Part shown: positions 36,687 to 46,114 of the stretch, one piece after another
Position numbering within the stretch: the stretch's first letter is position 1
How the letters are laid out: every line of letters begins with the position of its first letter
Assembly: GCF_009362785.1 (NCBI RefSeq)
Contig: NZ_WHNQ01000028.1
Location: 30,164-94,163 of the forward strand
DNA: 64,000 nt
DNA from: Paraburkholderia atlantica
Lineage (GTDB): Bacteria > Pseudomonadota > Gammaproteobacteria > Burkholderiales > Burkholderiaceae
Direction: 5' to 3'
Translations under genes and position numbers: made by a program
The notes under the pieces: model-generated
What the model was told of the DNA's origin: nothing
Database searches by the model: none
Seen by the model: the letters and a program-made list of their open reading frames with translations, nothing else

Positions 36687-36953
36687 ATGGCTCAATATCG
36701 TTCAGTCGGCGGGCTTTTCACTTTGGAGCCGGAGCAAACGGTCACCTGGACCACGACGATCGGCAGCGGGCTCGACGGAGGCGTCGTTGTTCAGGCTCCA
36801 AACATCATCGACGATGTGATCGGCAGCGACGTGCTTGTGACCGTCAATCAGGGTGTGATCGCGACTAATAACGGTCTGAATTACACGATTACGATCACCA
36901 ATCCCGGTCCACGTCCGGTTCCGCACAATTTGAATATCCAGGACTGGAACTGA
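36687..36953 (+). CDS. Small hypothetical protein, predicted beta-rich
   Basis: The product is 88 residues with no recognised family. Alternating polar/hydrophobic strands (QTVTWTTTIGSGLDGGVVVQ, LNYTITITNPGPRPVPHNLN) suggest a beta-sandwich; Asn, Thr and Gly are frequent. There is no signal peptide. GGAG lies about 11 bases before the ATG. The next small gene starts 1 base after its stop, so the two form a tight operon. Confidence 0.55.
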   Translation: MAQYRSVGGLFTLEPEQTVTWTTTIGSGLDGGVVVQAPNIIDDVIGSDVLVTVNQGVIATNNGLNYTITITNPGPRPVPHNLNIQDWN

Positions 36954-36954
36954 A

Positions 36955-37170
36955 ATGTCGAAAATCTCGGTCATCAGTCAAAAAGGCAGATTGGTCGGAA
37001 CCTGGATACCGCCTCAGAGCGCAATATCCGGCATGCCGATTTCAGCCCCCGTAGCCGGACCCAATCAAACACTTCACGAAATCGATATAGAGGACCCGGA
37101 ATCCTTCGTGCGCCAGAAAGCGCTTCCTGAGTTGCATAGGTTGGTCAGACAGCGTTTGGGGCTCAAATAG
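36955..37170 (+). CDS. Small hypothetical protein, partner of the preceding gene
   Basis: The product is 71 residues with no recognised family. The first half is polar (SKISVISQKGRLVGTWIPPQ). The second half has an acidic turn then an amphipathic basic helix (PESFVRQKALPELHRLVRQR). It begins directly after the stop of the previous gene. It could be an accessory or structural partner; function unknown. Confidence 0.5.
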   Translation: MSKISVISQKGRLVGTWIPPQSAISGMPISAPVAGPNQTLHEIDIEDPESFVRQKALPELHRLVRQRLGLK

Positions 37171-37791
37171 ACCGGCACATCAACGGCGGTTTTCCGCGGG
37201 TAGGCGATGTCTGATCGGCCAGAGCGATTCGGGCAGTAGCGGTCAGTCGAGCAGTCATGCCATAGCAAGTAGTGTCGCGCTTTCAGAAAGCCGTACGGTG
37301 GTGTTTCGAAAGCATCGCTTTGGAGTTTTGAAAGCTGCTGCGCGCGAGGGCGAGATTCGATTTCGCGATTACAGATGTTGCCTGCGCAAAGCTGGTGAAC
37401 GCGGCTACCGCCGTTGCCAGCAACCATCTCTCTGCAAGGGCCTGTGGCCCCCGGCAATTCAGCCAGTTGCAGCTCGCGCTGGCACTGGCATTTGCATTCA
37501 GCACCCTTAGCCTCGCGCTCAGCGAGGAATCCATAGCGCCGATGAAGTTCCTCGACGATGAAGTCGACATTTCTTATCGCTTCTGAGGGGCAGCGCACGA
37601 AACACGTCGCGGGCCGATACATGTCCCCAAACTTTTTACGTCACACTCGTACGTAAAAGCAGACGAGAGAAATGGCAACAGCTTGACTATCTGTCTCCCG
37701 CGGTTTTCACGCAGCGTTTCTACTTGAGCAAGATCGCTGCGAAACCCGTTGGCGTCCACGGATTCCGACCGACCTCATTAACTCTCATGCC
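37171..37791. other. Long gap with only weak coding signals
   Basis: This is 621 bases without a convincing gene. A minus-strand frame at 37283-37570 (95 codons, starting MSTSSSRNFIGAMDSSLSAR) has an amphipathic helical stretch (CRGPQALAERWLLATAVAAF) faintly like phasin family proteins. It lacks a good ribosome site and overlapping frames are open too, so I do not call it. The right part should carry the promoter of the acyltransferase gene. Confidence 0.4.
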
Positions 37792-39900
37792 ATGAATCCA
37801 CGCCATAGCGCGACTACTGCGCCGCAACTCGCCCGTCCTGCGCACGCGGAATACATCGACGGTTTGCGTGCGGTCGCAGTATTGTCGGTCATCGTTTATC
37901 ACCTGTACGCGCGGTGGTTACCCGGCGGGCTTGCAGGAGTCGACATATTTTTCGTGGTTTCCGGCTTTGTTGTAAGTGCATCCGTTGGAAATCTCGAATC
38001 GATGCAGTTTTCGCGCTTCGTGTTCTATTTCTATTCGCGTCGAGTGCAGCGGATCGTGCCAGCGCTCGTGGCGTGCCTGCTGGTGACCGGCCTGTTTTCA
38101 GCACTGTTCATTCCAAACGCGTGGCTGAGCGATACCAACAAATACACCGGCTTCTTTGCTTTCTTTGGGTTGAGCAATCTGGTGCTCGCGGTAGCCGGTG
38201 ATGACTATTTTTCGCCACGCGCCGAATTCAATCCGTACCTGCATACCTGGTCGCTTGGCGTAGAAGAGCAGTTTTATCTGATCTTTCCGTTGCTTTTCTT
38301 CATGTGGGTGGCCAAACGTCCGAGAAAGACGCTTTGCGTGGTTCTGTTCGCCGGCGGGCTCGCTCTGTCCGTGTTGAGCGCATGGTGGCTTTCGAGGCGA
38401 AATGAAGGGCTCAACTTTTACCTGATTCCAGGGCGTTTCTGGGAATTGGCATCCGGTATCCTGCTATACCAGTTGCTCGCGGTCGCGAAGCGCCCGCTCG
38501 GCGTGATCGACCGCAATGGGACGCTGGGTTCGATGGCGTTGCTCGGTGGTTCGCTGGTGCTGCTTGCGGCCGGTTTCACGGTCTTGCGCCCGGAGCAGCT
38601 TCCTTTTCCGGGAGCGCTGCTGCCGGTTGCCGGCACGCTTGGCGTACTGTACGCGCTGCACGGAAGAGCACCGCGGGATTGGCTGCACAGGCTGCTCATT
38701 TCACCAGCGGTGACTTTCGTCGGCGCGATCTCATATTCGCTTTATCTCTGGCACTGGCCTGTGATCGTGCTGCTGCGGTGGACGACGGGGATCGATGCGC
38801 CTGTCTGGCGCGTGCTTGCGGTCGTACTGACCTTCGCGCTGGCGACAGCGTCCTGGTACTACGTCGAGAATCCTGTGCGGCGCTCGGCGGTCCTGAAAGG
38901 CATGCGGCGTCCCGCTCTCGTAGGCGCGGGCGTAGCTACGTTGACGTGCGGAGCGCTGTTGTGGATCGGCATTCAGGTAGCCCAGCTGAATCTGTCGCTG
39001 AGCGTGGTGTCACAACGTGCCGACGACTGGTATCCGAGCCGCCCCCTCGAGGCCAGCAATGACGGATGTCTGGACACGTGGGATAGGACGAAGCTCAACG
39101 GGGGGCGCGTATGGACATATTCACGTTCGGGATGTTCGCTTCCGGCGACCTATCGCGGGCGCCTGTACGTGATCGGCGATTCGCACGCGATGGCCTACAA
39201 CAGGATGTTGCGCGAATTCGCCCGGGATACTGGCGTGAAGGTCTTCGCGTACAACAATGGTGGCTGTCCGTTCATGGTTTTGCTGCCGCGCAAACAAGAT
39301 GAAGTGGCGAGCTGCGCACCGGGGACGGATGCGGCAATCGCTCAAATCGAGGCGCAGGTCAGGCCCGGTGACGTGATCTTCCTGCCTTCGCTGCGGCTGC
39401 CACGTTTCTCCGACGAGTGGGCCCGCTTCGACGACTCGAGCGCCTGGGACTACATGTTTGGTCCAGAGGCCGTGCAAAGCCGGGTAGACGGCGTGCGAGA
39501 GGCCATTCCAATCTTGCAGAAACTGGCAGCCAAAGGGGCGAAGGTCATCCTGGAGGGGCCGACACCCGAGTTCCGGAGCCAGCCGTTCCGATGTTCTGAC
39601 TGGTTCAATCGCGACAATCCGATCTGTTCCGGCGGCGACAGCATCGCCCGTGCGGATCTGGAAGCCTTGCGGGCGCCGGTGCTCGAATCCTATGCGCACA
39701 TCGTGCAGGCGGTCCCCGCAGTTAGCGTATGGGACCCGTTGCCACCACTGTGCCCAGACTCGGTCTGCTTAACGCACACCGCCGACGGCCGGCCGCTCGT
39801 CTTCGATGGCGATCACCTCAGCGGCTATGCAAACAGGCTTCTGTTGCCAAGCTTTAAGCAGCGCGTCAGCGAGCTTATGGAAGCGGGGTCCGCGAGCTGA
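37792..39900 (+). CDS. Membrane O-acyltransferase with C-terminal SGNH domain (OafA/OatA-like)
   Basis: The product is 702 residues. The first ~370 residues are an acyltransferase-3 domain with about ten membrane segments (EYIDGLRAVAVLSVIVYHLY, GVDIFFVVSGFVVS, YLHTWSLGVEEQFYLIFPLL). The C-terminal ~270 residues form a periplasmic SGNH hydrolase-like domain with Gly-Asp-Ser in YVIGDSHAMAYN and the Asp/His pair in FDGDHLSGYANRLL. These proteins move acetyl groups across the membrane onto O-antigen, capsule or peptidoglycan sugars. It has no polysaccharide cluster beside it. Its base composition is a little lower in GC than the core genes. Confidence 0.88.
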   Translation: MNPRHSATTAPQLARPAHAEYIDGLRAVAVLSVIVYHLYARWLPGGLAGVDIFFVVSGFVVSASVGNLESMQFSRFVFYFYSRRVQRIVPALVACLLVTGLFSALFIPNAWLSDTNKYTGFFAFFGLSNLVLAVAGDDYFSPRAEFNPYLHTWSLGVEEQFYLIFPLLFFMWVAKRPRKTLCVVLFAGGLALSVLSAWWLSRRNEGLNFYLIPGRFWELASGILLYQLLAVAKRPLGVIDRNGTLGSMALLGGSLVLLAAGFTVLRPEQLPFPGALLPVAGTLGVLYALHGRAPRDWLHRLLISPAVTFVGAISYSLYLWHWPVIVLLRWTTGIDAPVWRVLAVVLTFALATASWYYVENPVRRSAVLKGMRRPALVGAGVATLTCGALLWIGIQVAQLNLSLSVVSQRADDWYPSRPLEASNDGCLDTWDRTKLNGGRVWTYSRSGCSLPATYRGRLYVIGDSHAMAYNRMLREFARDTGVKVFAYNNGGCPFMVLLPRKQDEVASCAPGTDAAIAQIEAQVRPGDVIFLPSLRLPRFSDEWARFDDSSAWDYMFGPEAVQSRVDGVREAIPILQKLAAKGAKVILEGPTPEFRSQPFRCSDWFNRDNPICSGGDSIARADLEALRAPVLESYAHIVQAVPAVSVWDPLPPLCPDSVCLTHTADGRPLVFDGDHLSGYANRLLLPSFKQRVSELMEAGSAS

Positions 39901-40287
39901 TGCGGGGAAGTACCCAAGCTCGCCCAGCCGGTATTCGATCTTCGGACTAACTTCATCCTTACCGACAAGGGTTTGAGGCCGATAGATGGGAACGCAAGCC
40001 GCAAATTGCCCACTGATTTTTTGAGGCATTTTCAAACTTCGTTCCCACGATTCAGACGTGAAACTCTGGACTGGATAGGACGGACGATGCAGATTGGCCG
40101 GTTCAGCTCGGCCATCAAGAGTCGCTCGCACGCGGCGTGGGTCGGACATTAGGGTGACCGCTCCACACCCGAGATCTGTCATTGTTGTCTTTGGGGCGGT
40201 CATTAAACGAAGCCCCGCCTGTATCGGCGACCAGTTCCGCGGCTGCTGAACGTTGCGTGGCGCTTCAATCAATGCAGGCCAATATTT
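39901..40287. other. Gap without recognisable gene
   Basis: This is 387 bases between two convergent genes. A minus-strand frame (39769-40272) overlaps the acyltransferase end and has no family features. I see no repeat or clear terminator. Confidence 0.4.
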
Positions 40288-40692
40288 CTATCGTCGATGG
40301 GCCGCCGCTTCAGGCGCCGTGTCGTGGTATTCCTTGAATTTCGTGATTCTTCCGTTTTCGATCGTGAACACGTGAGCCCACTCATCTTCATACGTAATGC
40401 CCGTTGAATTTACGCGCCAGCGCTGCACCCCAAGGACGACGACCTTGTCTTCGCTGGCAACAAAATCGAGAGGTTCGAACCTTTCGGCAGTCTGAGTCGC
40501 AGCAAGCACACTGAAGAATTCCGCGACCCCCTGAGGGCCGTGCCTTCTACCAGCGAATGGGATGACCTCTGTAGGCCCAGGTATGAACCAGTCGACATTG
40601 TCGGCGAGCGTTTTCAGGACGCCGCCAATGTCGGCTTTGCTGAAAGCATCGTATGCTTGCTGCACCAATTGAACATTTTGTTGCTCGCTCAT
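40288..40692 (-). CDS. NTF2-like (SnoaL-type) protein
   Basis: The product is 134 residues of the nuclear transport factor 2-like fold: NVQLVQQAYDAFSKADIGGV, LADNVDWFIPGPTEVIPFAG, then ITYEDEWAHVFTIENGRITKFKEYHD. These small cone-shaped proteins bind hydrophobic ligands or catalyse isomerisation and hydrolysis. The start at 40692 has GGGGAGG 4 bases before it, which decides against the longer frame. No partner gene is adjacent. Confidence 0.85.
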   Translation of the reverse strand: MSEQQNVQLVQQAYDAFSKADIGGVLKTLADNVDWFIPGPTEVIPFAGRRHGPQGVAEFFSVLAATQTAERFEPLDFVASEDKVVVLGVQRWRVNSTGITYEDEWAHVFTIENGRITKFKEYHDTAPEAAAHRR

Positions 40693-41152
40693 TGCGCCTC
40701 CCCTAATCGCCGATTGGAGATCTCCCCGTATTGCCACAGAATCGAGGCCGTTACCAGATCATCATAGTCAAGTCACCGAAAACCGTGCGCTCGCCGACCG
40801 GCAAAAAGCTGAGAACCTGCCGGTCGCTCCAGGCTCATGGATGGCGGCCGTTGGATCCTCGAAAGCTGCCGTTGACGTGGTACCGGGTCGAACGGCAACT
40901 AGGCGTCGAACTGAGCGCTCTCGGACGCAGTGCGGCCATGACGCAACCTTCGTCAGATGCGTTGGTCGGATATCCACATGACAGCGCCCCCTCGGCAAGC
41001 GGTCATCCGCCCGCCGGACCACCTCGTACCCAATGCTGTTTGCGCGAGCGCCTGTTACATCTTTGAAGCCGGGCGTCGATGTTCTAGCCGGAGGCGCTTC
41101 TGTCAGCCGAAACGGGGCACCATTTTCGTGCGGACCATCAAGCGTAAAAAGC
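40693..41152. other. Gap of about 460 bases with no supported gene
   Basis: Several frames are open on both strands, but none has a ribosome site or family motif. The stretch may be a gene remnant; nothing specific can be said. Confidence 0.35.
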
Positions 41153-42049
41153 TCACTGGGACGCTTCTCGCTCCCGCACATGCTCGAGCAGATGCGCAAC
41201 GAATCGGGTGAGCTTCGGCAGGGGGCGCAGGTCGTGTCGATACACGATGTGGACCGGGTGCGGTTTGGGCGAGTAGGCTTGCAGCACTTGTACCAACGTT
41301 CCGCTTGCCAGATCGTGGGCCACCAGGACCTCCGGTTGCAGCAACAATCCCGCACCTGCGATTGCAGCCATGCGCAAGCCGTTGCCGTCATTGCACGTGA
41401 ACACCGATTCCGTTGCCAGACGCAGGCTGTCCCCATCCTCTAGCTTCCAGCCGCCAGGGCTATTCCATACCGTATGAGACAGGCAGTGATGGGCAGCCAG
41501 ATCCTGCGGAGTCTCCGGACACCCGTATTGAGCGAGATAGCCCGGCGACGCACAAATCACCATGCGGTACATCGTCAACGGCTTCGCAACCAGATCGGCA
41601 TCGCCCAATTCACCAATGCGGATCGCCAGATCAAAACCCTCGTCAATCAGGTTGACGTTGCGATTGCTCAGTTCCAGTTCCACGCGCACGAGCGGATGCA
41701 TCTGCCGGAACGTCGCGGCCAGCGGGGCGATGACACAGGCGCCAAAGGTGATCGGCGCGCTGATACGCAGCGTGCCGGACGGTGATGCGCGTAGCCGCTC
41801 GACCGACGTTTCCGCGATACGCATGTATTCGAGCGCACGCTTCGCGTCTTCGTAAAAAACGCGGCCGGCATCAGTCAGACTCTGGCGCCGTGTAGTGCGC
41901 TCCAACAGCCGCGCACCGAGACGCTCTTCAAGTTCGCGCACATATTTGCCGACCATGACCGCCGATATGTCCAGCCGCTGCGCTGCTTCGGTGAAGTTGC
42001 CTCCCTCGACGACGGCAACGAAGGTTTCCATGGCACGCAGTCTGTCCAT
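41153..42049 (-). CDS. LysR family transcriptional regulator
   Basis: The product is 298 residues. The N-terminal helix-turn-helix reads FTEAAQRLDISAVMVGKYVRELEERLGARL. The C-terminal part is a two-lobed substrate-binding-like sensor (GTLRISAPITFGACVIAPLA, SNRNVNLIDEGFDLAIRIGE). It is of the DsdC/AaeR-like group common in proteobacteria. It diverges from the short-chain dehydrogenase gene at 42157 with a 107-base gap, so that gene is its probable target. Confidence 0.9.
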   Translation of the reverse strand: MDRLRAMETFVAVVEGGNFTEAAQRLDISAVMVGKYVRELEERLGARLLERTTRRQSLTDAGRVFYEDAKRALEYMRIAETSVERLRASPSGTLRISAPITFGACVIAPLAATFRQMHPLVRVELELSNRNVNLIDEGFDLAIRIGELGDADLVAKPLTMYRMVICASPGYLAQYGCPETPQDLAAHHCLSHTVWNSPGGWKLEDGDSLRLATESVFTCNDGNGLRMAAIAGAGLLLQPEVLVAHDLASGTLVQVLQAYSPKPHPVHIVYRHDLRPLPKLTRFVAHLLEHVREREASQ

Positions 42050-42156
42050 ATTGCGAACTCTGGGTTAGAAGTGCCGGAAATTAAAGCACATTTATGGGTA
42101 TTTCGGTTCGGGGAAGAATGGCGACGTTTCAACCTGAATTCGAAAAGGAGTGTTTT

Positions 42157-42765
42157 ATGAAGATCGTCGTAATCGGTGCCGGTGGGGACGTTGGTCGTCC
42201 CGTGGCGGATGAGCTTGGGCGTGACGGCAAACACGAAGTCATTCGTGTCGGTCGTACCCGGGGTGATCATCAAGTTGACATCACCCGCGACGACAGCGTG
42301 AGCGCGCTGTTCGAGCAGATCGGCCCCATCGATGCCATCGTTGCCGCTGCAGGCAATGTCATCCTGGCTCCTGTTGAGAAAATGACAGCGGCCGATTTCC
42401 ATAGAGGCTTGCAGGACAAACTGCTCAGCCAGGTGCGCGTCGCGTTGATTGGTCAGCATTACCTCAGCGACGGCGGCTCTATTACGCTGACCTCCGGTAT
42501 CGCCGTCGACGATCCGATTGCGCAGGGTTCCCATGCCGCAGCGTCGAATGCCGGGATTGAAGGCTTCGTGCGTGCCGCTGCTTGCGATTTTCGCCGGGGC
42601 ATCCGAATCAATGCCGTTAGTCCGACCATGCTGCTCGAATCCATGAACCGGTTTGGTCGCTTCTTTCCCGGCTACGAAGGCGTGCCGGCGACACGTGTGG
42701 CAATGGCCTATCGACGCAGCGTGGAGGGCGTCCATAGCGGTCGCGTATATCGGGTTGGCCACTGA
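42157..42765 (+). CDS. Short-chain dehydrogenase-like protein lacking the usual YxxxK pair
   Basis: The product is 202 residues with a Rossmann fold. The cofactor loop is VVIGAGGDVGRPV, then IVAAAGNV and GIRINAVSPTMLLES. The active-site helix reads SHAAASNAGIEGFVRAAACD: Ser in TLTSG is present, but the expected Tyr and Lys are replaced (Asn stands where Lys is usual). Such short atypical SDRs recur in proteobacteria and may act differently or only bind cofactor. The ATG has AAGGAG 6 bases upstream. It is divergent from a LysR gene, its likely regulator. Confidence 0.82.
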   Translation: MKIVVIGAGGDVGRPVADELGRDGKHEVIRVGRTRGDHQVDITRDDSVSALFEQIGPIDAIVAAAGNVILAPVEKMTAADFHRGLQDKLLSQVRVALIGQHYLSDGGSITLTSGIAVDDPIAQGSHAAASNAGIEGFVRAAACDFRRGIRINAVSPTMLLESMNRFGRFFPGYEGVPATRVAMAYRRSVEGVHSGRVYRVGH

Positions 42766-42940
42766 AATATAGACCTCGTGGCACGTTGGCTGCCCCAGGC
42801 TGCCGCCGTTGCCACCCGTATTCATCCCGTGAATGGCCGCTGTACCTCCGAAACGCGCCACCAGAGTCACGCGATGGCAACCGGCAGCAGTGGCTCGAAC
42901 CGAGCCGGACGTGCCGGACCGAGTTCGGCCATGAGCGGCA

Positions 42941-43858
42941 TCACTTCGGCCATCGCCATGACGGCTCGGACAGATGCTCCGCAAAATAATCGGACAGCGC
43001 AGCCACCTTCGCAGGACGCGCGCGCGCCGACGGCGTGACGAAGTAAAGACCGCCCTTCGTCAGCGACCAGTCGGTGAGGATCGCTTCGAGGCGGCCATCG
43101 GCCAGATATTCGCCAGCGATGAATTCGGGCAGCTCGGCAATCGCGAGGCCGTCGAGCAGCGTGGGCAGCAGCGCATCGGAATTCGTCACGCGCAGCGGGC
43201 CGGTCGGCATGACCGGCTCCTCCTCGCCCGCGTCGTTCGTGAAGCGCCACACATCGCTGCGCGCGCGGTACGCGTATGAGAGGCACGGCCGCTCCACCAG
43301 TTCGCGCGGGTGCGCAGGCCGCCCTTCGCGCTTCAGATACGCCGGCGACGCGACCACGAACTGTGTGACCGCGCACAGCCGTCGCGCGACCAGCGACGAA
43401 TCCGGCAGCGCAGCGATACGCAGCGCGGCGTCGAAGCCATCGGCGACCAGATCGACCGACGCATCCGAAAGATGCAGGTCGATCGACACCTCCGGGTACG
43501 CGCGAAAGAATCCGGGCAGCAGCGGCGCGACCCAGCGCAGCCCGAACGACATCGGCACGGCCAGACGCACCAGTCCGCGCGGCTGCACCGACATCTCGCG
43601 CGCCGCGCTTTCTGCTTCTTCGGCCTGACGGTAGATCTCTCCGGCCTTCTCGCAGATGGTCCGGCCGAACTCGGTAAGCGAAAGCTGGCGCGATGTGCGG
43701 TTGAAAAGCCGTGCGCCCAGCCGGTCTTCCAGACGAGCGACGCCACGCGAGACCGTAGCCACCGACACCCCCATCGCGCGCGCAGCGGCCGCGAACGACC
43801 CTTCCTCGGCGACCTTCGCGAACATCGCGAGTCCTTCGAAATCAGGCAGCTTCGCCAT
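42941..43858 (-). CDS. LysR family transcriptional regulator
   Basis: The product is 305 residues. The helix-turn-helix is SFAAAARAMGVSVATVSRGVARLEDRLG written across residues ~21-48, followed by RTSRQLSLTEFGR. The sensor domain includes RLAVPMSFGLRWVAPLLPGF and ASVDLVADGFDAALRIAALP. It diverges from the SDR-pirin pair that starts at 44001, with a candidate operator in between, so it probably controls those genes. Confidence 0.9.
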   Translation of the reverse strand: MAKLPDFEGLAMFAKVAEEGSFAAAARAMGVSVATVSRGVARLEDRLGARLFNRTSRQLSLTEFGRTICEKAGEIYRQAEEAESAAREMSVQPRGLVRLAVPMSFGLRWVAPLLPGFFRAYPEVSIDLHLSDASVDLVADGFDAALRIAALPDSSLVARRLCAVTQFVVASPAYLKREGRPAHPRELVERPCLSYAYRARSDVWRFTNDAGEEEPVMPTGPLRVTNSDALLPTLLDGLAIAELPEFIAGEYLADGRLEAILTDWSLTKGGLYFVTPSARARPAKVAALSDYFAEHLSEPSWRWPK

Positions 43859-43878
43859 TTCCCCTCATCTTTTCATTT

Positions 43879-43897
43879 TTGCAACGTTAGATTGCAA
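43879..43897. promoter_or_regulatory. Candidate LysR operator
   Basis: Two TTGCAA hexamers, each self-complementary, are separated by 7 bases in the divergent gap between the LysR gene and its SDR neighbour. The spacing gives an inverted arrangement with the T-N11-A signature favoured by LysR proteins. It lies 20 bases from the LysR start, suggesting autoregulation. Confidence 0.45.
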
Positions 43898-44000
43898 CCA
43901 ATTCTATTTCGAAAAGCCCGGGGCGTCGATATTCTCCTCACATCGCAGCACGCAACACCGAACCTCAACTTCCACCGAACGACACGAAAGGAGCAACACC

Positions 44001-44765
44001 ATGGCACGCAAACTCGACAACAAGATCGCACTCGTTACCGGCGCAACCAGCGGCATCGGCCTTGCCACCGCCCAGCGCTTCGCAGCCGAAGGCGCGCACG
44101 TCTACCTCACGGGCCGCCGTCAGGCCGAACTCGATGCCGCGGTGAAGGGCATCCGCGAAGCGGGCGGCAACGCAACCGGCGCCCGCGTCGACTCCACCAA
44201 GCTTGCCGAGCTCGACGCGCTGTATGCGCAGATCAAGGAAGAACAGGGGCGCCTCGACGTGCTGTTCGCGAATGCCGGTGGCGGTTCGATGCTGCCGTTT
44301 GGCAACATCACCGAAGAGCACTTCGACGACACCTTCAATCGCAACGTGAAGGGCGTGCTGTTCACGGTGCAAAAGGCGCTACCGCTGCTGTCAAAGGGAG
44401 CGTCGGTGATTCTCACGGGTTCGACCGCAGGTAGCGCGGGCACGGCGGCATTCAGCGTGTATTCGGCTTCGAAGGCTGCGGTGCGCTCGTTCGCACGCAA
44501 CTGGATTCTGGACCTCAAGGAGCGCCAGATCCGGGTGAACACGATCAGCCCGGGCGCAACGCGCACGCCTGGCCTGCTCGATCTGGCCGGTGACGACGCC
44601 GCCCAGCGCCAGGGTCTTGCCAATTACCTGGCCGCGCAGATCCCGATGGGACGTCTTGGCGAGCCCGGCGAAATCGCGAGCGCCGCGCTGTTCCTTGCCT
44701 CGGATGATGCCAGCTTCGTGAACGGCATCGAGTTGTTCGTCGATGGCGGCCAGCAGCAGATCTAA
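44001..44765 (+). CDS. Short-chain dehydrogenase/reductase (classical SDR)
   Basis: The product is 254 residues. The NAD(P) loop is LVTGATSGIGLATAQRFAAE, then LFANAGGG. The catalytic Ser lies in ILTGSTAG, with Tyr and Lys in FSVYSASKAAVRSF, so all classical residues are intact; INTISP-like VNTISPGATRTPG follows. AAGGAG precedes the ATG, which replaces a longer frame starting inside the LysR gene. A pirin gene follows 80 bases later in the same direction. LysR-SDR-pirin sets are common in Burkholderiaceae. Substrate unknown. Confidence 0.9.
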   Translation: MARKLDNKIALVTGATSGIGLATAQRFAAEGAHVYLTGRRQAELDAAVKGIREAGGNATGARVDSTKLAELDALYAQIKEEQGRLDVLFANAGGGSMLPFGNITEEHFDDTFNRNVKGVLFTVQKALPLLSKGASVILTGSTAGSAGTAAFSVYSASKAAVRSFARNWILDLKERQIRVNTISPGATRTPGLLDLAGDDAAQRQGLANYLAAQIPMGRLGEPGEIASAALFLASDDASFVNGIELFVDGGQQQI

Positions 44766-44845
44766 ACGTAGCTCGGGCGCGTGGATGCGGTCTTCGACGA
44801 TTGCACCCGCGCCCGGCGCATACGGCATTCGAGCGCAAGCACATC

Positions 44846-45553
44846 ATGATCGAACATCGTCTTTATCTTGCGTGTGGCGCAGTCAGGCGCGACTGGCTCA
44901 ACACGCGAGCGCATTTCCGGGTCGGCCAATGCAGCCGAACCGACCATGCGCCGCTCGGCGCGCTCTACGTGTGGAACGACGATGAGTTCGCGCCGCGCTC
45001 AGGCTTCGACCTGCATGCTCACCGCGACGTCGAGATCGTCACATGGGTGCGCTCGGGCGCGATCACGTACGAAGACGACGCGGGCAATCGCGCGCGACTG
45101 GTCGCCGATTCCGTACAGGCGATGAGTGCGGGCACCGCGCTCCACCATTCCGAGCGTAACGAAGAGGATGTGCCTGCGCGGCTATTCCAGATCTGGCTGC
45201 ATCCGCGCACGCCGGGCGGCACGCCCCGTTGGGCGACCCGCATCTGTTCGCGCGGATGTCGCGAAGGCCGCTTCGTCACGCTGGCGAGCGGCGATCCCGA
45301 CGATGTGCGCGCGGGCGCGCTGCCCATCCATGCGGACGCGCGCGTGCGTATCGCGACGTTACGCGAAGGCACGACGTTGCACCACGTGCTGCCGACGTCA
45401 CGCCGGGCGTATCTGGTTACCGATCATGGTCGCCTCGATGTCGGCAAAGTCCGGCTCGCGCCGCGCGATGGAGTTGCCGTACGCGACCAATCGCAGCTTA
45501 CGTTGGTGGCGCGAGACGACACCGATGTCGTGATAGTCGAGCTGTTGCGCTAG
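44846..45553 (+). CDS. Pirin family (bicupin) protein
   Basis: The product is 235 residues. The N-terminal cupin carries the metal site DLHAHRDVEIVTW and HSERNEEDVPARLFQIW, matching pirin/YhhW proteins, some of which are quercetin dioxygenases. The second cupin (ARVRIATLREGTTLHHVL) is degenerate. The start MIEHRLYL is the usual pirin opening; the frame is open 15 codons earlier. It is probably co-transcribed with the SDR gene. Confidence 0.85.
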   Translation: MIEHRLYLACGAVRRDWLNTRAHFRVGQCSRTDHAPLGALYVWNDDEFAPRSGFDLHAHRDVEIVTWVRSGAITYEDDAGNRARLVADSVQAMSAGTALHHSERNEEDVPARLFQIWLHPRTPGGTPRWATRICSRGCREGRFVTLASGDPDDVRAGALPIHADARVRIATLREGTTLHHVLPTSRRAYLVTDHGRLDVGKVRLAPRDGVAVRDQSQLTLVARDDTDVVIVELLR

Positions 45554-45697
45554 GGAAATTGTGCCGTTGGGCTCGAGCGTGATGACGACGTTGATTCCGC
45601 GTGACCGGATGACTGTGATGGAGTCGAACAGCGACATCCGCATTCGGCAGTGATCGGCTAATTTCAAGCGGAATTTTCGGGGCGCCACGCCGAAAGA

Positions 45698-46114
45698 TTA
45701 CGGCGTGACGACGAGCACCGTGTGCATTCCCGCTGCATAGTGTCCCGCCTTGTTGCAGATTAGCGCGTAGTGGCCAGGCGCGAGCTTGAACGACACGCGC
45801 TTGCTCTTGCCCGGCGCGATGTCTTCGACTTCGCCGATCTTATTCAGCCTGCGCTCCAGCACCTGCCCTTTGCTGACCGGAAGTGCATCGTCCGAGAGAT
45901 CTGTCTTGAGCACGACGAGTTCGTGTTCCATGTTGTTGTCCGCGGCATTCTTGACTTCAAGCGTGATGCGACCCGCCTTGACGGTGTGCGTCCCGAGCTG
46001 GATCGAGTCCGATAGCAATGTTGCGTTAACGGTTTGCTCCGCCCAGCTTGCGTGCGATGTCATCCCGAGCGCGATCACACCGGCGAGGATGGTGATTCTG
46101 TAAGTGGCATACAT
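45698..46114 (-). CDS. Periplasmic cupredoxin-like copper protein
   Basis: The product is 138 residues with a signal peptide ending near SHASWA. Type 1 copper ligands are visible as His64 (NMEHELVV), Cys120, His125 and Met130 (ALICNKAGHYAAGM). It is a small blue-copper or copper-binding protein of the plastocyanin/azurin fold, with a likely role in electron transfer or copper handling. It stands alone, and no copper regulator lies beside it. Confidence 0.87.
   Translation of the reverse strand: MYATYRITILAGVIALGMTSHASWAEQTVNATLLSDSIQLGTHTVKAGRITLEVKNAADNNMEHELVVLKTDLSDDALPVSKGQVLERRLNKIGEVEDIAPGKSKRVSFKLAPGHYALICNKAGHYAAGMHTVLVVTP

Noticed and set aside
37283..37570. Minus-strand 95-codon frame faintly like a phasin
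   Set aside because: Similarity is only a helical Ala-rich pattern; there is no ribosome site and competing frames exist.
40768..41436. Minus-strand 222-codon frame
   Set aside because: It overlaps the LysR gene and has a mixed, motif-free translation.
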